64,000 bases of DNA, from the NCBI GenBank assembly GCA_009780185.1, contig WRAN01000005.1:79776-143775 (forward strand), given 5' to 3'. A program made the position numbers and the translations under genes. Below, piece after piece: positions 1 through 8,057 of this stretch; positions within the stretch are counted from its first letter, which is position 1, and each line of letters opens with the position of its first letter. The notes beneath the pieces are model-generated. The model had not been told where the DNA came from. It saw nothing but the letters and a program-made list of their open reading frames with translations, and ran no database searches. This DNA is from Defluviitaleaceae bacterium (lineage in GTDB: Bacteria > Bacillota > Clostridia > Lachnospirales > WQUN01).

Positions 1-2
1 GT

Positions 3-170
3 TTAGGGGTCGGGCTATATAGTGACTACGGCACAGCCCAGCGGATGTATGCAAAACGTGGATATATCCCTGATGGCAGCGGATGCTGGTATAGGGGAGT
101 GAATTTGCCTCCAGGTCATCCATGTACTAATGACGATGATTTGCTTTTGTATATGAGCAAAAAGCTATAA
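3..170 (+). CDS. GNAT family N-acetyltransferase, C-terminal fragment
   Basis: An open frame enters from the left window edge and ends in TAA at 168-170, giving 56 residues of a C-terminus. The pattern LYSDYGTAQRMYAKRGYIPD resembles the last part of a GNAT fold, where a helix following the acetyl-CoA site carries A..mY.k.GY and is followed by a final strand. GNAT enzymes transfer an acetyl group from acetyl-CoA to amines or protein N-termini; the substrate cannot be told here. The start and acetyl-CoA P-loop lie outside the window. The family call rests on this short motif only. Confidence 0.6.
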   Translation, partial: LGVGLYSDYGTAQRMYAKRGYIPDGSGCWYRGVNLPPGHPCTNDDDLLLYMSKKL

Positions 171-218
171 ACCCAGAAATGGTAGCAGCCTGATGATGAA
201 TCATATAAAGAACTACTC

Positions 219-272
219 AGTTTTGATGATGCCGACAAAGGTTTTCCCAGTTTTGATGATAATGACGAAGGC
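219..272 (+). repeat. Dispersed TTTTGATGAT repeat, copy 1
   Basis: Two direct sub-repeats beginning GTTTTGATGAT start at 220 and 250 (period 30). The whole unit recurs at 14767-14824 in the same orientation and at 29008-29055 in the opposite one. It ends directly at the stop codon of the minus-strand Nudix gene, as the other copies also sit just after a gene end. Copies 1 and 3 differ at only a few positions by eye. Function unknown; it is non-coding in this place. Confidence 0.75.
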
Positions 273-791
273 TTAAATATGAGTTTTGATACGCTTCTTA
301 ATTTCATTAGTAATGAAGCTTCTATACTCGGCGGGTCTATAATCCATTTTTGATACATGCTCTAGCATTTGGATGGCGGTGACTAGCTTCACCCCTATGA
401 CTTCTTCATTTTGCAAAGATAAATCTTCAATAGGAATATCGGTTTTTAGGAAATATATGTCGATAATATGGTGATAGTCATTCCAGATAATTCTGCCTGT
501 GAAATCCATGTCTTCTTTACTGACCTTCAATCCAACTTCTTCGCGGATGCCTCTTATGGCACCTACTAATGATGACTCCCCGGCGATTACATGTTCCAGT
601 ACAACATCCCATCCTCCCGGTAGAAATGCCTTATTATAAGAGCGCTGCTGCAAGAGAAATTCACCAGCAGGATTATAAATATAAGCATGGATGCCAAGGT
701 AAAACTGACCATTTTCCAGGGGCGTGCCTTTGGCGGCAGTGGCTCCGGTTGGTGCTCCGTTAATATCTAGGATATCAAAAAGTTCGGTCAT
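273..791 (-). CDS. Nudix hydrolase-like protein with altered Nudix box
   Basis: A protein of about 172 residues. Nudix enzymes cleave nucleoside diphosphates linked to another moiety, or isomerise isopentenyl diphosphate. The N-terminus (FDILDINGAPTG) and the FLPGGWDV strand resemble the YfcD/Idi-like branch of the family. The Nudix box region reads EHVIAGESSLVGAIRGIREE followed by VGL: the EE pair that binds metal is present, but the first box glycine is E and the usual RE is RG. Activity may therefore be altered. The ATG at 791 is chosen over an upstream in-frame start because AGAGAGGAAG precedes it at a suitable distance. It is a single gene, with a dispersed repeat right after its stop. 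Confidence 0.75.
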   Translation of the reverse strand: MTELFDILDINGAPTGATAAKGTPLENGQFYLGIHAYIYNPAGEFLLQQRSYNKAFLPGGWDVVLEHVIAGESSLVGAIRGIREEVGLKVSKEDMDFTGRIIWNDYHHIIDIYFLKTDIPIEDLSLQNEEVIGVKLVTAIQMLEHVSKMDYRPAEYRSFITNEIKKRIKTHI

Positions 792-867
792 GGTCCGGCT
801 TCCTCTCTGCAAATAAGGGTATTATATTAGAAATAGTGATTTACATACAGGGATAATATTTAGATAT

Positions 868-916
868 AACCAAGAATTATACTGACGGCTTTAAGCTGCC
901 GATGGTAATCTTGGTT
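868..916. repeat. Intergenic imperfect palindrome
   Basis: AACCAAGA at 868-875 pairs with TCTTGGTT at 909-916, and an inner CGGC/GCCG pair extends the stem. There is no T-run on either strand, so it does not look like a normal terminator. It lies upstream of the Nudix gene and downstream of the terminator at 930-972. Confidence 0.5.
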
Positions 917-929
917 TGAAATAGATAAT

Positions 930-972
930 AAAATGCCGCCAAAACAATTGAACATGTAAAGGCGGCATTTTT
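930..972 (-). terminator. Intrinsic terminator of the FMN-dependent oxidase gene
   Basis: An 11-bp perfect stem, AAAATGCCGCC (930-940) with GGCGGCATTTT (961-971), and T-rich sequence on both strands. It lies 8 bp past the stop of the minus-strand gene starting at 1891. Confidence 0.8.
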
Positions 973-979
973 GTGCCTG

Positions 980-1891
980 CTATTGCAGTGGGTTATGTGG
1001 AAACATTGGTCGTACTATTGACTTATCAATCTGGGTGATAACTGGAGAGGCGGTTCTTGCCATTGCCCCGGCTAACACTTGGGTTATGTCATTGATCTTT
1101 TGTGTGACGGCTAGTGCGCCGCCTTCTTTTAGGGGTGTCATCATCAGACGACCTATGGAGGCTGCATCTGCGCCTAGGGCTAGGCATTTGAATACATCAA
1201 GGCCGGTTTCTACGCTGCAATCAACGAAGATTTTTAGTCTGCCTTTTACCGCTTCTACTATCTCTGGCAGAACCATAAGTGGTGGTACGGCGTAACCCAA
1301 GATTCCGTGATGGTGGGAGATTACTATGCCTTGTACTCCTGCTTCCACGCATTTTAAGGCATCGGTTACGCTTAATATGCCTTTTATTATGAAGGGGAGC
1401 TTTGTGGCTTTTACAAACTCTTTTATTTCTGCTGTGGATTTGGGTAGCATTTTATAGCCTAGCACATCGTCATATTGGCCGCGCCAGTCGAACTGGTGGT
1501 CTATATCCATGCCCACGGCTATACAGCCACATTCTTCGGCGTGTTTTATTTTGCGGAAGATATCTTTATTGTCGGCGTAAGGTTTTATGATTTTTATGGT
1601 TTTGGCTCCTGTGGCGGTTATGCCCTCTAGCTCTGCCTCGTCACCCATGCCTGCCCACATTACCGCGTTTGCTGCTTTCGCTCCCCGGGCCATTTCAACT
1701 AGTCCGTCGGGATGGCAGTTGTTGAGGTGGGAAAGGGCAGCCATCATTACCGGGGTGGCGAATGTTTCGCCATATAGATTTAGGGTTGTATCGGGTAATG
1801 TTGCGTCGAAGTGGCGCATTTCTAGTAGTAGGGAATCGAAATAGGCGCGGGTCAATTGGTTGGCGTCCGCTAGATTTGTTTTCTTTTCCAT
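980..1891 (-). CDS. FMN-dependent alpha-hydroxy-acid oxidase-like protein
   Basis: A 303-residue TIM-barrel protein of the FMN-dependent alpha-hydroxy-acid dehydrogenase family (relatives of lactate and glycolate oxidases). Known members oxidise 2-hydroxy acids to 2-oxo acids. The motif PFIIKGILSVTDALKCVEAG is the family lysine strand that contacts FMN, and IVISHHHG replaces the common SNHGG. The phosphate-binding end is IFVDCSVETGLDVFKCLALG and ASIGR. It lacks the roughly 60 N-terminal residues of the classical enzymes, so the substrate is open. GGAGG lies 8 bp before ATG. That GGAGG is part of a 14-bp inverted repeat (1898-1938), so translation may be controlled. It follows dppF on the same strand by 68 bp. 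Confidence 0.8.
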   Translation of the reverse strand: MEKKTNLADANQLTRAYFDSLLLEMRHFDATLPDTTLNLYGETFATPVMMAALSHLNNCHPDGLVEMARGAKAANAVMWAGMGDEAELEGITATGAKTIKIIKPYADNKDIFRKIKHAEECGCIAVGMDIDHQFDWRGQYDDVLGYKMLPKSTAEIKEFVKATKLPFIIKGILSVTDALKCVEAGVQGIVISHHHGILGYAVPPLMVLPEIVEAVKGRLKIFVDCSVETGLDVFKCLALGADAASIGRLMMTPLKEGGALAVTQKINDITQVLAGAMARTASPVITQIDKSIVRPMFPHNPLQ

Positions 1892-1897
1892 ATAAAA

Positions 1898-1938
1898 CCT
1901 CCTGGATGTATATTTGGGATGAAGTATACATCAGGAGG
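1898..1938 (-). promoter_or_regulatory. Hairpin that would sequester the ribosome binding site
   Basis: On the minus strand CCTCCTGATGTATA (1938-1925) is complementary to TATACATCCAGGAGG (1912-1898) apart from one bulged base, with a 12-nt loop. The right arm contains the AGGAGG ribosome binding site of the gene starting at 1891. The short TTTTATAT that follows means it could instead act as a weak terminator after dppF. Confidence 0.6.
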
Positions 1939-1959
1939 GCATTTTATCAAGTCATGTTC

Positions 1960-2973
1960 CTACGATAGTTGATATTCGTCTTTTATGTTTGCGAAGTCAA
2001 TTGGGCCGTCTTTTGCCAGGTGGCACGCTACTTGTTGCCCTTCACCTACCTGATGTAACTCAGGTAAATCCTTAAAGCAGGTGCTATAGGCGTATGGGCA
2101 TCTGGTATGGAATGGGCAGCCTTTTGGTGGGTTTATTGGGGAGGGGACATCGCCTTGCAGAATTATCCGCTCCTTTTTCTCCAGCATATTGGTGCTGGGG
2201 ATTGAGGAGAGCAGAGCGTAAGTATATGGGTGGCCAGGGTGTTGAAATAGGGCTTTTTTATCAGATATCTCCATGATTTTGCCTAGGTACATTACTATGA
2301 TTCTGTCAGAGATATGCCGCACTACCCCTAGGTCGTGGGAGATAAATACATAAGTAAGTTGATATTTTTTTTGTAGGCTTTTTAGCAGGTTTAGCACTTG
2401 GGCTTGGATGGAAACATCTAGGGCGCTTACTGCTTCGTCGCAGACTATTAGCTTTGGCCTTACGCTTAGGGCGCGGGCTATTCCTATCCTTTGTCGCTGG
2501 CCGCCACTAAATTGGTGGGGGTAGTGGTCTATATGGTGCTCTCCTAGCCCAACGGTTTCTAGGATATTGAGGATATCTTGCCGTCTGTTGGTCTTGTTTC
2601 CTATATTTTGGATATCCATTGCTTCGCATATGGTTTGGTATACAGTGCGGCGTGGATTGATAGATGCATATGGGTCTTGGAAAATGATTTGGATATCGCC
2701 GCGTTTTTTTCTCATTTCTTTATTTGATAGGGAAAGCAAATCCACTCCATCGAAAAGCACTTTTCCGCTATTGGGCTTTTCCAGCCGCAATATTGACCGC
2801 CCGGTGGTAGATTTCCCGCAGCCGCTTTCTCCTACTATGCTGATGGTTTCACCTGGATTTACTGTGAAGGAGATATCATCCACGGCTTTTACGTATTTCA
2901 TCGTGCGGCCTAGTATGCCGCCTTTAATGGGGAAGTATTGCTTTAGGTTTTTTACTTCCAATAATGGTTTCAT
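1960..2973 (-). CDS. dppF: Peptide ABC transporter ATP-binding protein (DppF/OppF type)
   Basis: A 337-residue ATPase that with DppD energises uptake of di- or oligopeptides (some family members take nickel or other solutes). Walker A GESGCGKST lies near residue 48, the signature SGGQRQRIGIARAL near 155 and Walker B LIVCDEAVSALD near 175. The C-terminal oligopeptide/dipeptide extension holds the usual cysteine cluster GCPFHTRCPYAYSTC. It is the last gene of the run dppC-dppB-dppD-dppF and overlaps dppD by 4 bp (ATGA), so the two are translationally coupled. The dpp symbol denotes family position; substrate is not proven. Confidence 0.93.
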   Translation of the reverse strand: MKPLLEVKNLKQYFPIKGGILGRTMKYVKAVDDISFTVNPGETISIVGESGCGKSTTGRSILRLEKPNSGKVLFDGVDLLSLSNKEMRKKRGDIQIIFQDPYASINPRRTVYQTICEAMDIQNIGNKTNRRQDILNILETVGLGEHHIDHYPHQFSGGQRQRIGIARALSVRPKLIVCDEAVSALDVSIQAQVLNLLKSLQKKYQLTYVFISHDLGVVRHISDRIIVMYLGKIMEISDKKALFQHPGHPYTYALLSSIPSTNMLEKKERIILQGDVPSPINPPKGCPFHTRCPYAYSTCFKDLPELHQVGEGQQVACHLAKDGPIDFANIKDEYQLS

Positions 2974-3998
2974 TGCACTTCCCCCTTCCAGTGGTCTGAT
3001 TGGTAGATTAGGCAGCGTACTTGACGGCCTTCTATGGTTGTTAGCTCTGGCATGGCTTCATTGCAGATATCTTTGGCGTAGGGACAACGGGTAGCAAAGG
3101 CGCAGCCGGGGGGTAGATCGTATGGGCTTGGTACTGTGCCTTCTATGGTTTTTAGATTTTCTTCTGAGTCTTCTTCGTGGCTGGGCATACTTTCTAGTAA
3201 GCCTTTTGTGTACGGGTGTTTTGGGTCGGTGAAAAGGGAGAATACATCGGTGTATTCCACTATCTTGCCGCAGTACATAACGGCCACATGGTCGCAGGTT
3301 TCTGCTATTACACCTAAGTCGTGGGTGATCATGATTATAGATGTGCCCATTTCCCGCTGTAGACGTTTCATTAATGTTAAAATTTGGGCTTGGATGGTTA
3401 CATCTAAAGCAGTGGTTGGCTCGTCGGCTATCAGAACATCGGGTCCGCAGGCAAGGGCTATGGCAATCATAACCCGTTGACGCATACCGCCAGATAGTTG
3501 GAATGGGTATTGCTTTGCCCGTTTTTGTGGCTCGGGCATACCTACAAGTTCTAGCATTTCCACTGCTTTATCCCAGGCGGCGAATTTGTTTTTGCCTTGA
3601 TGGAAAATAATGGGTTCTGCTATTTGTGCACCTATGGTCATCGTGGGGTTAAGGGATGTCATTGGTTCTTGGAATACCATCGCAATCCTATTGCCTCGGA
3701 TTTTTCTCATTTGGTTTTTGGAAAGGGAAAGCAAGTCCGTATCCATAAAGCGTATTTCCCCTTTATGGATATTGGCGGTAGTGCCTTCCAGCAATTGCAG
3801 AATAGAAAGGGATGCCACAGATTTCCCAGAGCCGCTTTCTCCTACTATCCCTAGGGTTTTGCCCTTTTCTATCGCGAAGCTTATACCATTTACTGCATCC
3901 ACATATCCGCCATCTGTGGAAAAGGAAGTGTGCAGGTCTTTCACTTCCAAAACTATCTCCTTTGGCATTTCCCAGGAAATTATTTTTTTCTCAACCAT
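2970..3998 (-). CDS. dppD: Peptide ABC transporter ATP-binding protein (DppD/OppD type)
   Basis: A 342-residue ATPase partner of DppF. Walker [10 protein letters not shown] lies near residue 54, the signature [15 protein letters not shown] near 168, Walker [13 protein letters not shown] near 190, and the C-terminal cluster [15 protein letters not shown] near 298. AGGAGGTGTGAA stands immediately before the ATG, a strong ribosome binding site. It starts 10 bp after dppB and overlaps dppF by 4 bp. Together with DppB, DppC and the divergently encoded lipoprotein at 6208 this makes a complete importer. Confidence 0.93.
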   Translation of the reverse strand: MVEKKIISWEMPKEIVLEVKDLHTSFSTDGGYVDAVNGISFAIEKGKTLGIVGESGSGKSVASLSILQLLEGTTANIHKGEIRFMDTDLLSLSKNQMRKIRGNRIAMVFQEPMTSLNPTMTIGAQIAEPIIFHQGKNKFAAWDKAVEMLELVGMPEPQKRAKQYPFQLSGGMRQRVMIAIALACGPDVLIADEPTTALDVTIQAQILTLMKRLQREMGTSIIMITHDLGVIAETCDHVAVMYCGKIVEYTDVFSLFTDPKHPYTKGLLESMPSHEEDSEENLKTIEGTVPSPYDLPPGCAFATRCPYAKDICNEAMPELTTIEGRQVRCLIYQSDHWKGEVQ

Positions 3999-4008
3999 TT
4001 CACACCTC

Positions 4009-4932
4009 CTAGTTTAAGTCTATCCGCTTATTTACAAAGCGATAGGTAATATCTACCATCATGTTTACCATCACAAACAACAACGAGCAGACGAGAATTG
4101 CCCCTTGGGCAGTTGGGAAATCCCTAGTGGTTAGGGACTGCACCATCAATCGTCCTAGGCCATTAATGGCAAATATTGTCTCTGATATAACCGCACCGCT
4201 TAGCAGGAATCCAAACTGCAAGCCCACAACAGTAATAACCGGGATTAGGGCATTGCGCAGTGCATGGCGGAAAATAACAATCCGCTCTGTCGCGCCCTTG
4301 GCGTAAGCTGTCCGGATATAGTCCTGATTAAAGACCTCCAGCATACTGGCTCTGGTCATACGGGCAATTACAGCAGAGCCGCCAATACCCAGCATCAAAG
4401 TAGGCATAACCATCTGCGCTGGGGTACCCCAACCGGTTATAGGTAACCATCCCATCTGCAATGAGAAAAAGTTAATAAATATAACGCCTAACCAGAAGTT
4501 GGGCATACTCAGTCCCAGCAAGGCAATCAGCATAAGTAGGGTATCAATAAATGACCGCCGCCACACAACGGATACTATGCCAATCATGAGTCCTATTAGC
4601 ACCGAAGCGGCAGTAGCAGTGACTGCCAGCTGGATCGTGGTTAAAAATCGCACGTCAAATATTTCGTTGACCACTGGCATATCTGTGCGGATAGAGGTGC
4701 CCAGGTTGCCCCTTAACGCATTGGTTATATAGCGGAAATACTGAGTAAGTATTGGGTAGTGGAGGCCTAGGTTCCGTCGCATTTGCTCAATCTGCTCGGG
4801 GGATGCCACCTCTCCGGCCATGATAACAGCCGGGTCTCCGGGCAGCATGTGCATCATCATAAATACTGCAAAGCTTACCCCAAGTACAACGGGGATAGCC
4901 TGCAAAAATCGCCTAACAGTAAAAGTAAGCAT
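4009..4932 (-). CDS. dppB: Peptide ABC transporter permease (DppB type)
   Basis: A 307-residue membrane protein with about six hydrophobic helices. The N-terminus MLTFTVRRFLQAIPVVLGVS is typical of DppB/OppB permeases, followed by the large outer loop with LPGDPA. The coupling (EAA) loop that docks to the ATPases is AYAKGATERIVIFRHALRNA near residue 215. It lies 4 bp after dppC and 10 bp before dppD. It forms a heterodimeric channel with DppC. Confidence 0.93.
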   Translation of the reverse strand: MLTFTVRRFLQAIPVVLGVSFAVFMMMHMLPGDPAVIMAGEVASPEQIEQMRRNLGLHYPILTQYFRYITNALRGNLGTSIRTDMPVVNEIFDVRFLTTIQLAVTATAASVLIGLMIGIVSVVWRRSFIDTLLMLIALLGLSMPNFWLGVIFINFFSLQMGWLPITGWGTPAQMVMPTLMLGIGGSAVIARMTRASMLEVFNQDYIRTAYAKGATERIVIFRHALRNALIPVITVVGLQFGFLLSGAVISETIFAINGLGRLMVQSLTTRDFPTAQGAILVCSLLFVMVNMMVDITYRFVNKRIDLN

Positions 4933-4936
4933 ATCC

Positions 4937-5773
4937 TCACCTCGTTTTCTTTGGCTCTAAATAATCTCGCAGGCCGTCACCAAACATGTTAATCCCTACA
5001 ACCAATAGGAAAATCATCAGCCCGGGGAAATAAATCATATGTGGCGCCTGTATCAAAAAGGCACGCCCTCTATCCACCATTGCGCCCCATTCTGGGGTGG
5101 GTGGAGGCGTGCCAACACCCAAGAAAGACAGGGCTGCAGCGGTAACTATGGCGCCACCAACATTGAGAGTGGCCTGAACGATTATAGGCGAAAGTATATT
5201 GGGCAGAACATGCACAAAGATTATGCGGATATCTTTGGCCCCTATAGCCCTGATAGCATCGATGTATTCCAGCTTTTTTACACTAAGGGTCGAGCCTCGC
5301 ACAATACGGGCAAAGCTGGGAACCGCAAAAATAGCAACAGCAAGGATTACATTGCGGGTAGAAGACCCCAGTACCGTAACAATGGCAAGCGCCAGAAGTA
5401 ATCCAGGGAAGGCCAGCAAAATATCTATAAATCGCATGATGATGGAGTCCTTTACTCCTCCAAAATATCCGGCAACTATCCCTAGTACAGTGCCAATGGC
5501 AGCGCCAATGGCTGTTGCGGCAACACCCACAATAAGGCTAACCCGCGCGCCATAAAGAATCCGACTCAGATTATCTCGGCCCAAGTCATCTGTTCCAAGC
5601 CAGTGGTCAGACGACGGGGCCTGGAGTCGTCGTGGGATTACGACTTCTAATGGGTCATAAGGTGCCAATAGTGGCGCCAGAAGCGCAATGGCAACAAAAA
5701 ATAGGACAATACTTGCGCCAATCCACATTTGAATATCTTTGGGTCTTCGCCTAATAAACCTGCGACTTTTCAT
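4937..5773 (-). CDS. dppC: Peptide ABC transporter permease (DppC type)
   Basis: A 278-residue permease and first gene of the importer operon. An N-terminal helix (IGASIVLFFVAIALLAPLLA) is followed by APYDP and the conserved HWLGTDDLGRDNLSRILYGA region found in DppC/OppC. The EAA loop is AIRAIGAKDIRIIFVHVLPN near residue 185, and the C-terminus MFGDGLRDYLEPK is characteristic. The ATG follows GGAGGCG. A likely promoter lies at 5826-5854. The binding protein of the system is encoded divergently at 6208. Confidence 0.93.
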   Translation of the reverse strand: MKSRRFIRRRPKDIQMWIGASIVLFFVAIALLAPLLAPYDPLEVVIPRRLQAPSSDHWLGTDDLGRDNLSRILYGARVSLIVGVAATAIGAAIGTVLGIVAGYFGGVKDSIIMRFIDILLAFPGLLLALAIVTVLGSSTRNVILAVAIFAVPSFARIVRGSTLSVKKLEYIDAIRAIGAKDIRIIFVHVLPNILSPIIVQATLNVGGAIVTAAALSFLGVGTPPPTPEWGAMVDRGRAFLIQAPHMIYFPGLMIFLLVVGINMFGDGLRDYLEPKKTR

Positions 5774-5825
5774 AAAGATACGCCTCCTGAATTATTTTCG
5801 TGGCCCGAAAAAAGATATTCCGGGG

Positions 5826-5854
5826 ATAATACGCCCAAAAAAAATTAAAAGCAA
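5826..5854 (-). promoter_or_regulatory. Predicted promoter of the dppCBDF operon
   Basis: On the minus strand TTGCTT (5854-5849), a 17-bp spacer and TATTAT (5831-5826) fit the vegetative sigma consensus at 4/6 and 5/6 positions. The start of transcription would be about 45 nt before the dppC ATG. Confidence 0.5.
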
Positions 5855-6142
5855 GAGGCAATTTAATTTTGTCAATATTGAAAAATTACGAATCTTTGGA
5901 TTATAAACCTAGGAGATAGCACTCATGTGATAATTGTACATGCATTTTTTAAGGTTGCCTTTGTGCTAATTAATAATTGAAAAGTAATATGTGCGTGAAA
6001 ATCACATAAAAAGAAAAATATTATTGTGAATATTGCCATATATGTCTAGGTAGAATATTTGTGCATATTTACGCCTTGCAATTGACAGCGGTCTATGATC
6101 CGTAGTAGAGTCCCCGACTAATAACATTCGCATGTGAATCGG

Positions 6143-6185
6143 TTCCGGCAATCTTGTTAAATGGAAACCTGGCATTTTGCCGGAA
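6143..6185 (+). promoter_or_regulatory. Leader hairpin before the peptide-binding lipoprotein gene
   Basis: TTCCGGCAA (6143-6151) and TTGCCGGAA (6177-6185) form a perfect 9-bp stem with a 25-nt loop. It ends 7 nt before AAGGAGG. It has no T-run, so it is more likely a 5' UTR stability or control element than a terminator. Confidence 0.5.
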
Positions 6186-6207
6186 TCAAAACAAGGAGGA
6201 ATAGAAC

Positions 6208-7995
6208 ATGGCAAGAAGAATTAGTTTAAGGGTTTTGGCAGTATGTATGGTTTTAGTGTTGGCTCTGCTGATGATTACAGCTTGTAGCGGCGAGGAAGAG
6301 CAGCCTGCCGCAGGAGATAATCAAGAAGCAGCAACCACATCAACTCCAACACCCCAGTCAGACACTGGCACATCCAATGAAGAACCACCGGCAGGTCGTA
6401 CAGGAGGCACTGTTACTTATGTAATCCTGAATGAGTCACCATTTATGGACCCAATCAGGCAAAATGACTCTGCCACCAGTGATATCACCACCCAGATGAT
6501 GGAGGGCTTGGTACGTTTTACACCATACCCTTACAACGAGGTAGAGGGCGTACTTGCAACTGCATGGCGTCAGGTTGACCCAGTTACATGGGAGTTTGAC
6601 CTACGTCAAGGAGTATACTTCCATGATGGCTCATATTTCACTGCTGAGGCTTGGGTGCTGTCTATTCAAAGGTTATTAGACCCACGAGAAGCCGCTCCAG
6701 GTGCATTTATCTTGGAAATGGTAGAGGATGTAATTGCAGTTGATGATTACACAGTTCATGTAGTGTTGCAGTTCCCCTTTGTTCCTATTATTGGGCATCT
6801 TACTCACCAAGTGGCCTTTGCTATGAGCCGTGCTGCCTTGGCCGAGGAAGTAATGGCACGTATTGCCAACTTTGAGCCATTCGATGTCACAGATGATGAC
6901 GATAATGTTGTGGAAACCGTAGAGGAATATGTACTATCTCCCTGGCAGGAAGCTGCACTTGCTTATGCCGAAAGCCGTGGACTTACCTTTGACAATCCAC
7001 GTATGGTTACTGCTAATCCTGTAGGGACCGGGCCATTTGTGTTTAACCATAGAGTAAGTGGCGACTATACACAAATGTCTGCAAATCCTGATCATTGGCG
7101 GGCAACTCCGTCCTTTGATTATCTGATTTTTAGAGCTATACCAGACTCAATCACTCGTTTTGCAATGGCACAAGTTGGCGAAGCCCAAGTATTCCCTGCG
7201 CAACCTACGGATGTTGTACAATTTCCGATGCATCCACAGCTTACCCTTTTGGAAATCGCAGGTACCGGTATTGACTATATTGGCTTCAACATGATGGAGG
7301 GCCCGCTTGCCGACGTTCGTGTCCGCCATGCTTTAACTATGGCTCTCAATGTTGACAGTGTAATCTTGGGTGCTTATGAAGGGATTGGTATCCCAGCCGT
7401 TGGCCCAATAGGCCCTAACGTACTGTATAGCCCTCATGATCAAATAGAGCGTCTGCCTTTTGACCCAGATGGTGCTCGTGCATTGCTGGAAGAAGCCGGA
7501 TTTGGTGATGGCCTATCCCTTCGCTTCTGGGTAAACGAAGGTAACGCCGGCCGTATCGCAACAGCAGAGATTGCCCAGCACTATTGGGCGCAAATCGGTG
7601 TTGATATTACCATTGAAATCTTGGAATGGGGCACATACCTAAACCATACAGCAGAAGGCTTACACGATATATTTATGATGGGTTGGACCACCGTAACTGG
7701 TGACCCTGACTATGGAACCTTCTCACTATTTACAACAGAAAACTTTGGCAACTCTGGTAACCGGACATTCTACTCAAACCCTCGCGTTGATGAGCTTCTT
7801 ATGGAAGGCCGTATGTCCACTGACTCTGCACGCCGTGCAGCAATTTACCTGGAACTGTCGCAAATCTTGGCAGAGGATGCACCTTGGATATATATCCGCC
7901 ATCCAATATTCAACTGGGGAACCAATGGAATAACAGGTTTTGGTGTTAATTTCAACAACACACCATACTTCTATCGTGTAACTCTTGTTGACTAA
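6208..7995 (+). CDS. Peptide/nickel-type ABC transporter substrate-binding lipoprotein
   Basis: A 595-residue extracellular solute-binding protein of family 5, the DppA/OppA class. A signal peptide ends in the lipobox LLMITAC near residue 26, so the mature protein is lipid-anchored. A low-complexity linker rich in E, T, P and S follows. The domain then shows the family pattern: DPIRQNDSATSDI, MMEGLVRF, WEFDLRQGVYFHDG near residue 130, VGTGPFVF near 270 and VRVRHALTMALNVD near 370. AAGGAGG lies 9 bp before ATG. It is divergent from dppCBDF and ends at a strong terminator. The ligand is unknown; peptides are most likely from context. Confidence 0.93.
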   Translation: MARRISLRVLAVCMVLVLALLMITACSGEEEQPAAGDNQEAATTSTPTPQSDTGTSNEEPPAGRTGGTVTYVILNESPFMDPIRQNDSATSDITTQMMEGLVRFTPYPYNEVEGVLATAWRQVDPVTWEFDLRQGVYFHDGSYFTAEAWVLSIQRLLDPREAAPGAFILEMVEDVIAVDDYTVHVVLQFPFVPIIGHLTHQVAFAMSRAALAEEVMARIANFEPFDVTDDDDNVVETVEEYVLSPWQEAALAYAESRGLTFDNPRMVTANPVGTGPFVFNHRVSGDYTQMSANPDHWRATPSFDYLIFRAIPDSITRFAMAQVGEAQVFPAQPTDVVQFPMHPQLTLLEIAGTGIDYIGFNMMEGPLADVRVRHALTMALNVDSVILGAYEGIGIPAVGPIGPNVLYSPHDQIERLPFDPDGARALLEEAGFGDGLSLRFWVNEGNAGRIATAEIAQHYWAQIGVDITIEILEWGTYLNHTAEGLHDIFMMGWTTVTGDPDYGTFSLFTTENFGNSGNRTFYSNPRVDELLMEGRMSTDSARRAAIYLELSQILAEDAPWIYIRHPIFNWGTNGITGFGVNFNNTPYFYRVTLVD

Positions 7996-8006
7996 TCCTT
8001 AAAAAG

Positions 8007-8050
8007 AAAACCCCGGACTTACAGTTTATGGCTGTAGGTTCGGGGTTTTC
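8007..8050. terminator. Bidirectional intrinsic terminator
   Basis: AAAACCCCGGAC pairs with the matching GTTCGGGGTTTT, and an inner ACAG/CTGT pair extends the stem. T-rich sequence follows on the plus strand and A-rich precedes. It serves the binding-protein gene (plus) and the acetyltransferase gene (minus). Confidence 0.8.
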
Positions 8051-8057
8051 GCATTTT

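Larger units (their letters stand above)
5774..6207. other. Divergent control region between dppC and the binding-protein gene
   Basis: This 434-bp AT-rich non-coding region holds the predicted dppC promoter (5826-5854) and a 9-bp hairpin just before the binding-protein gene (6143-6185). I could not find a convincing promoter for the plus-strand gene. TTGACA at 6082 lacks a well-spaced -10, and TTGCCA with TATTTG near 6036-6064 is only a weak alternative. No ORF in it looks real. Confidence 0.6.

Noticed and set aside
5874..5889. CodY-box-like sequence AATATTGAAAAATTA before the peptide importer
   Set aside because: About five mismatches to the consensus AATTTTCWGAAAATT, which is too weak to report in AT-rich DNA.
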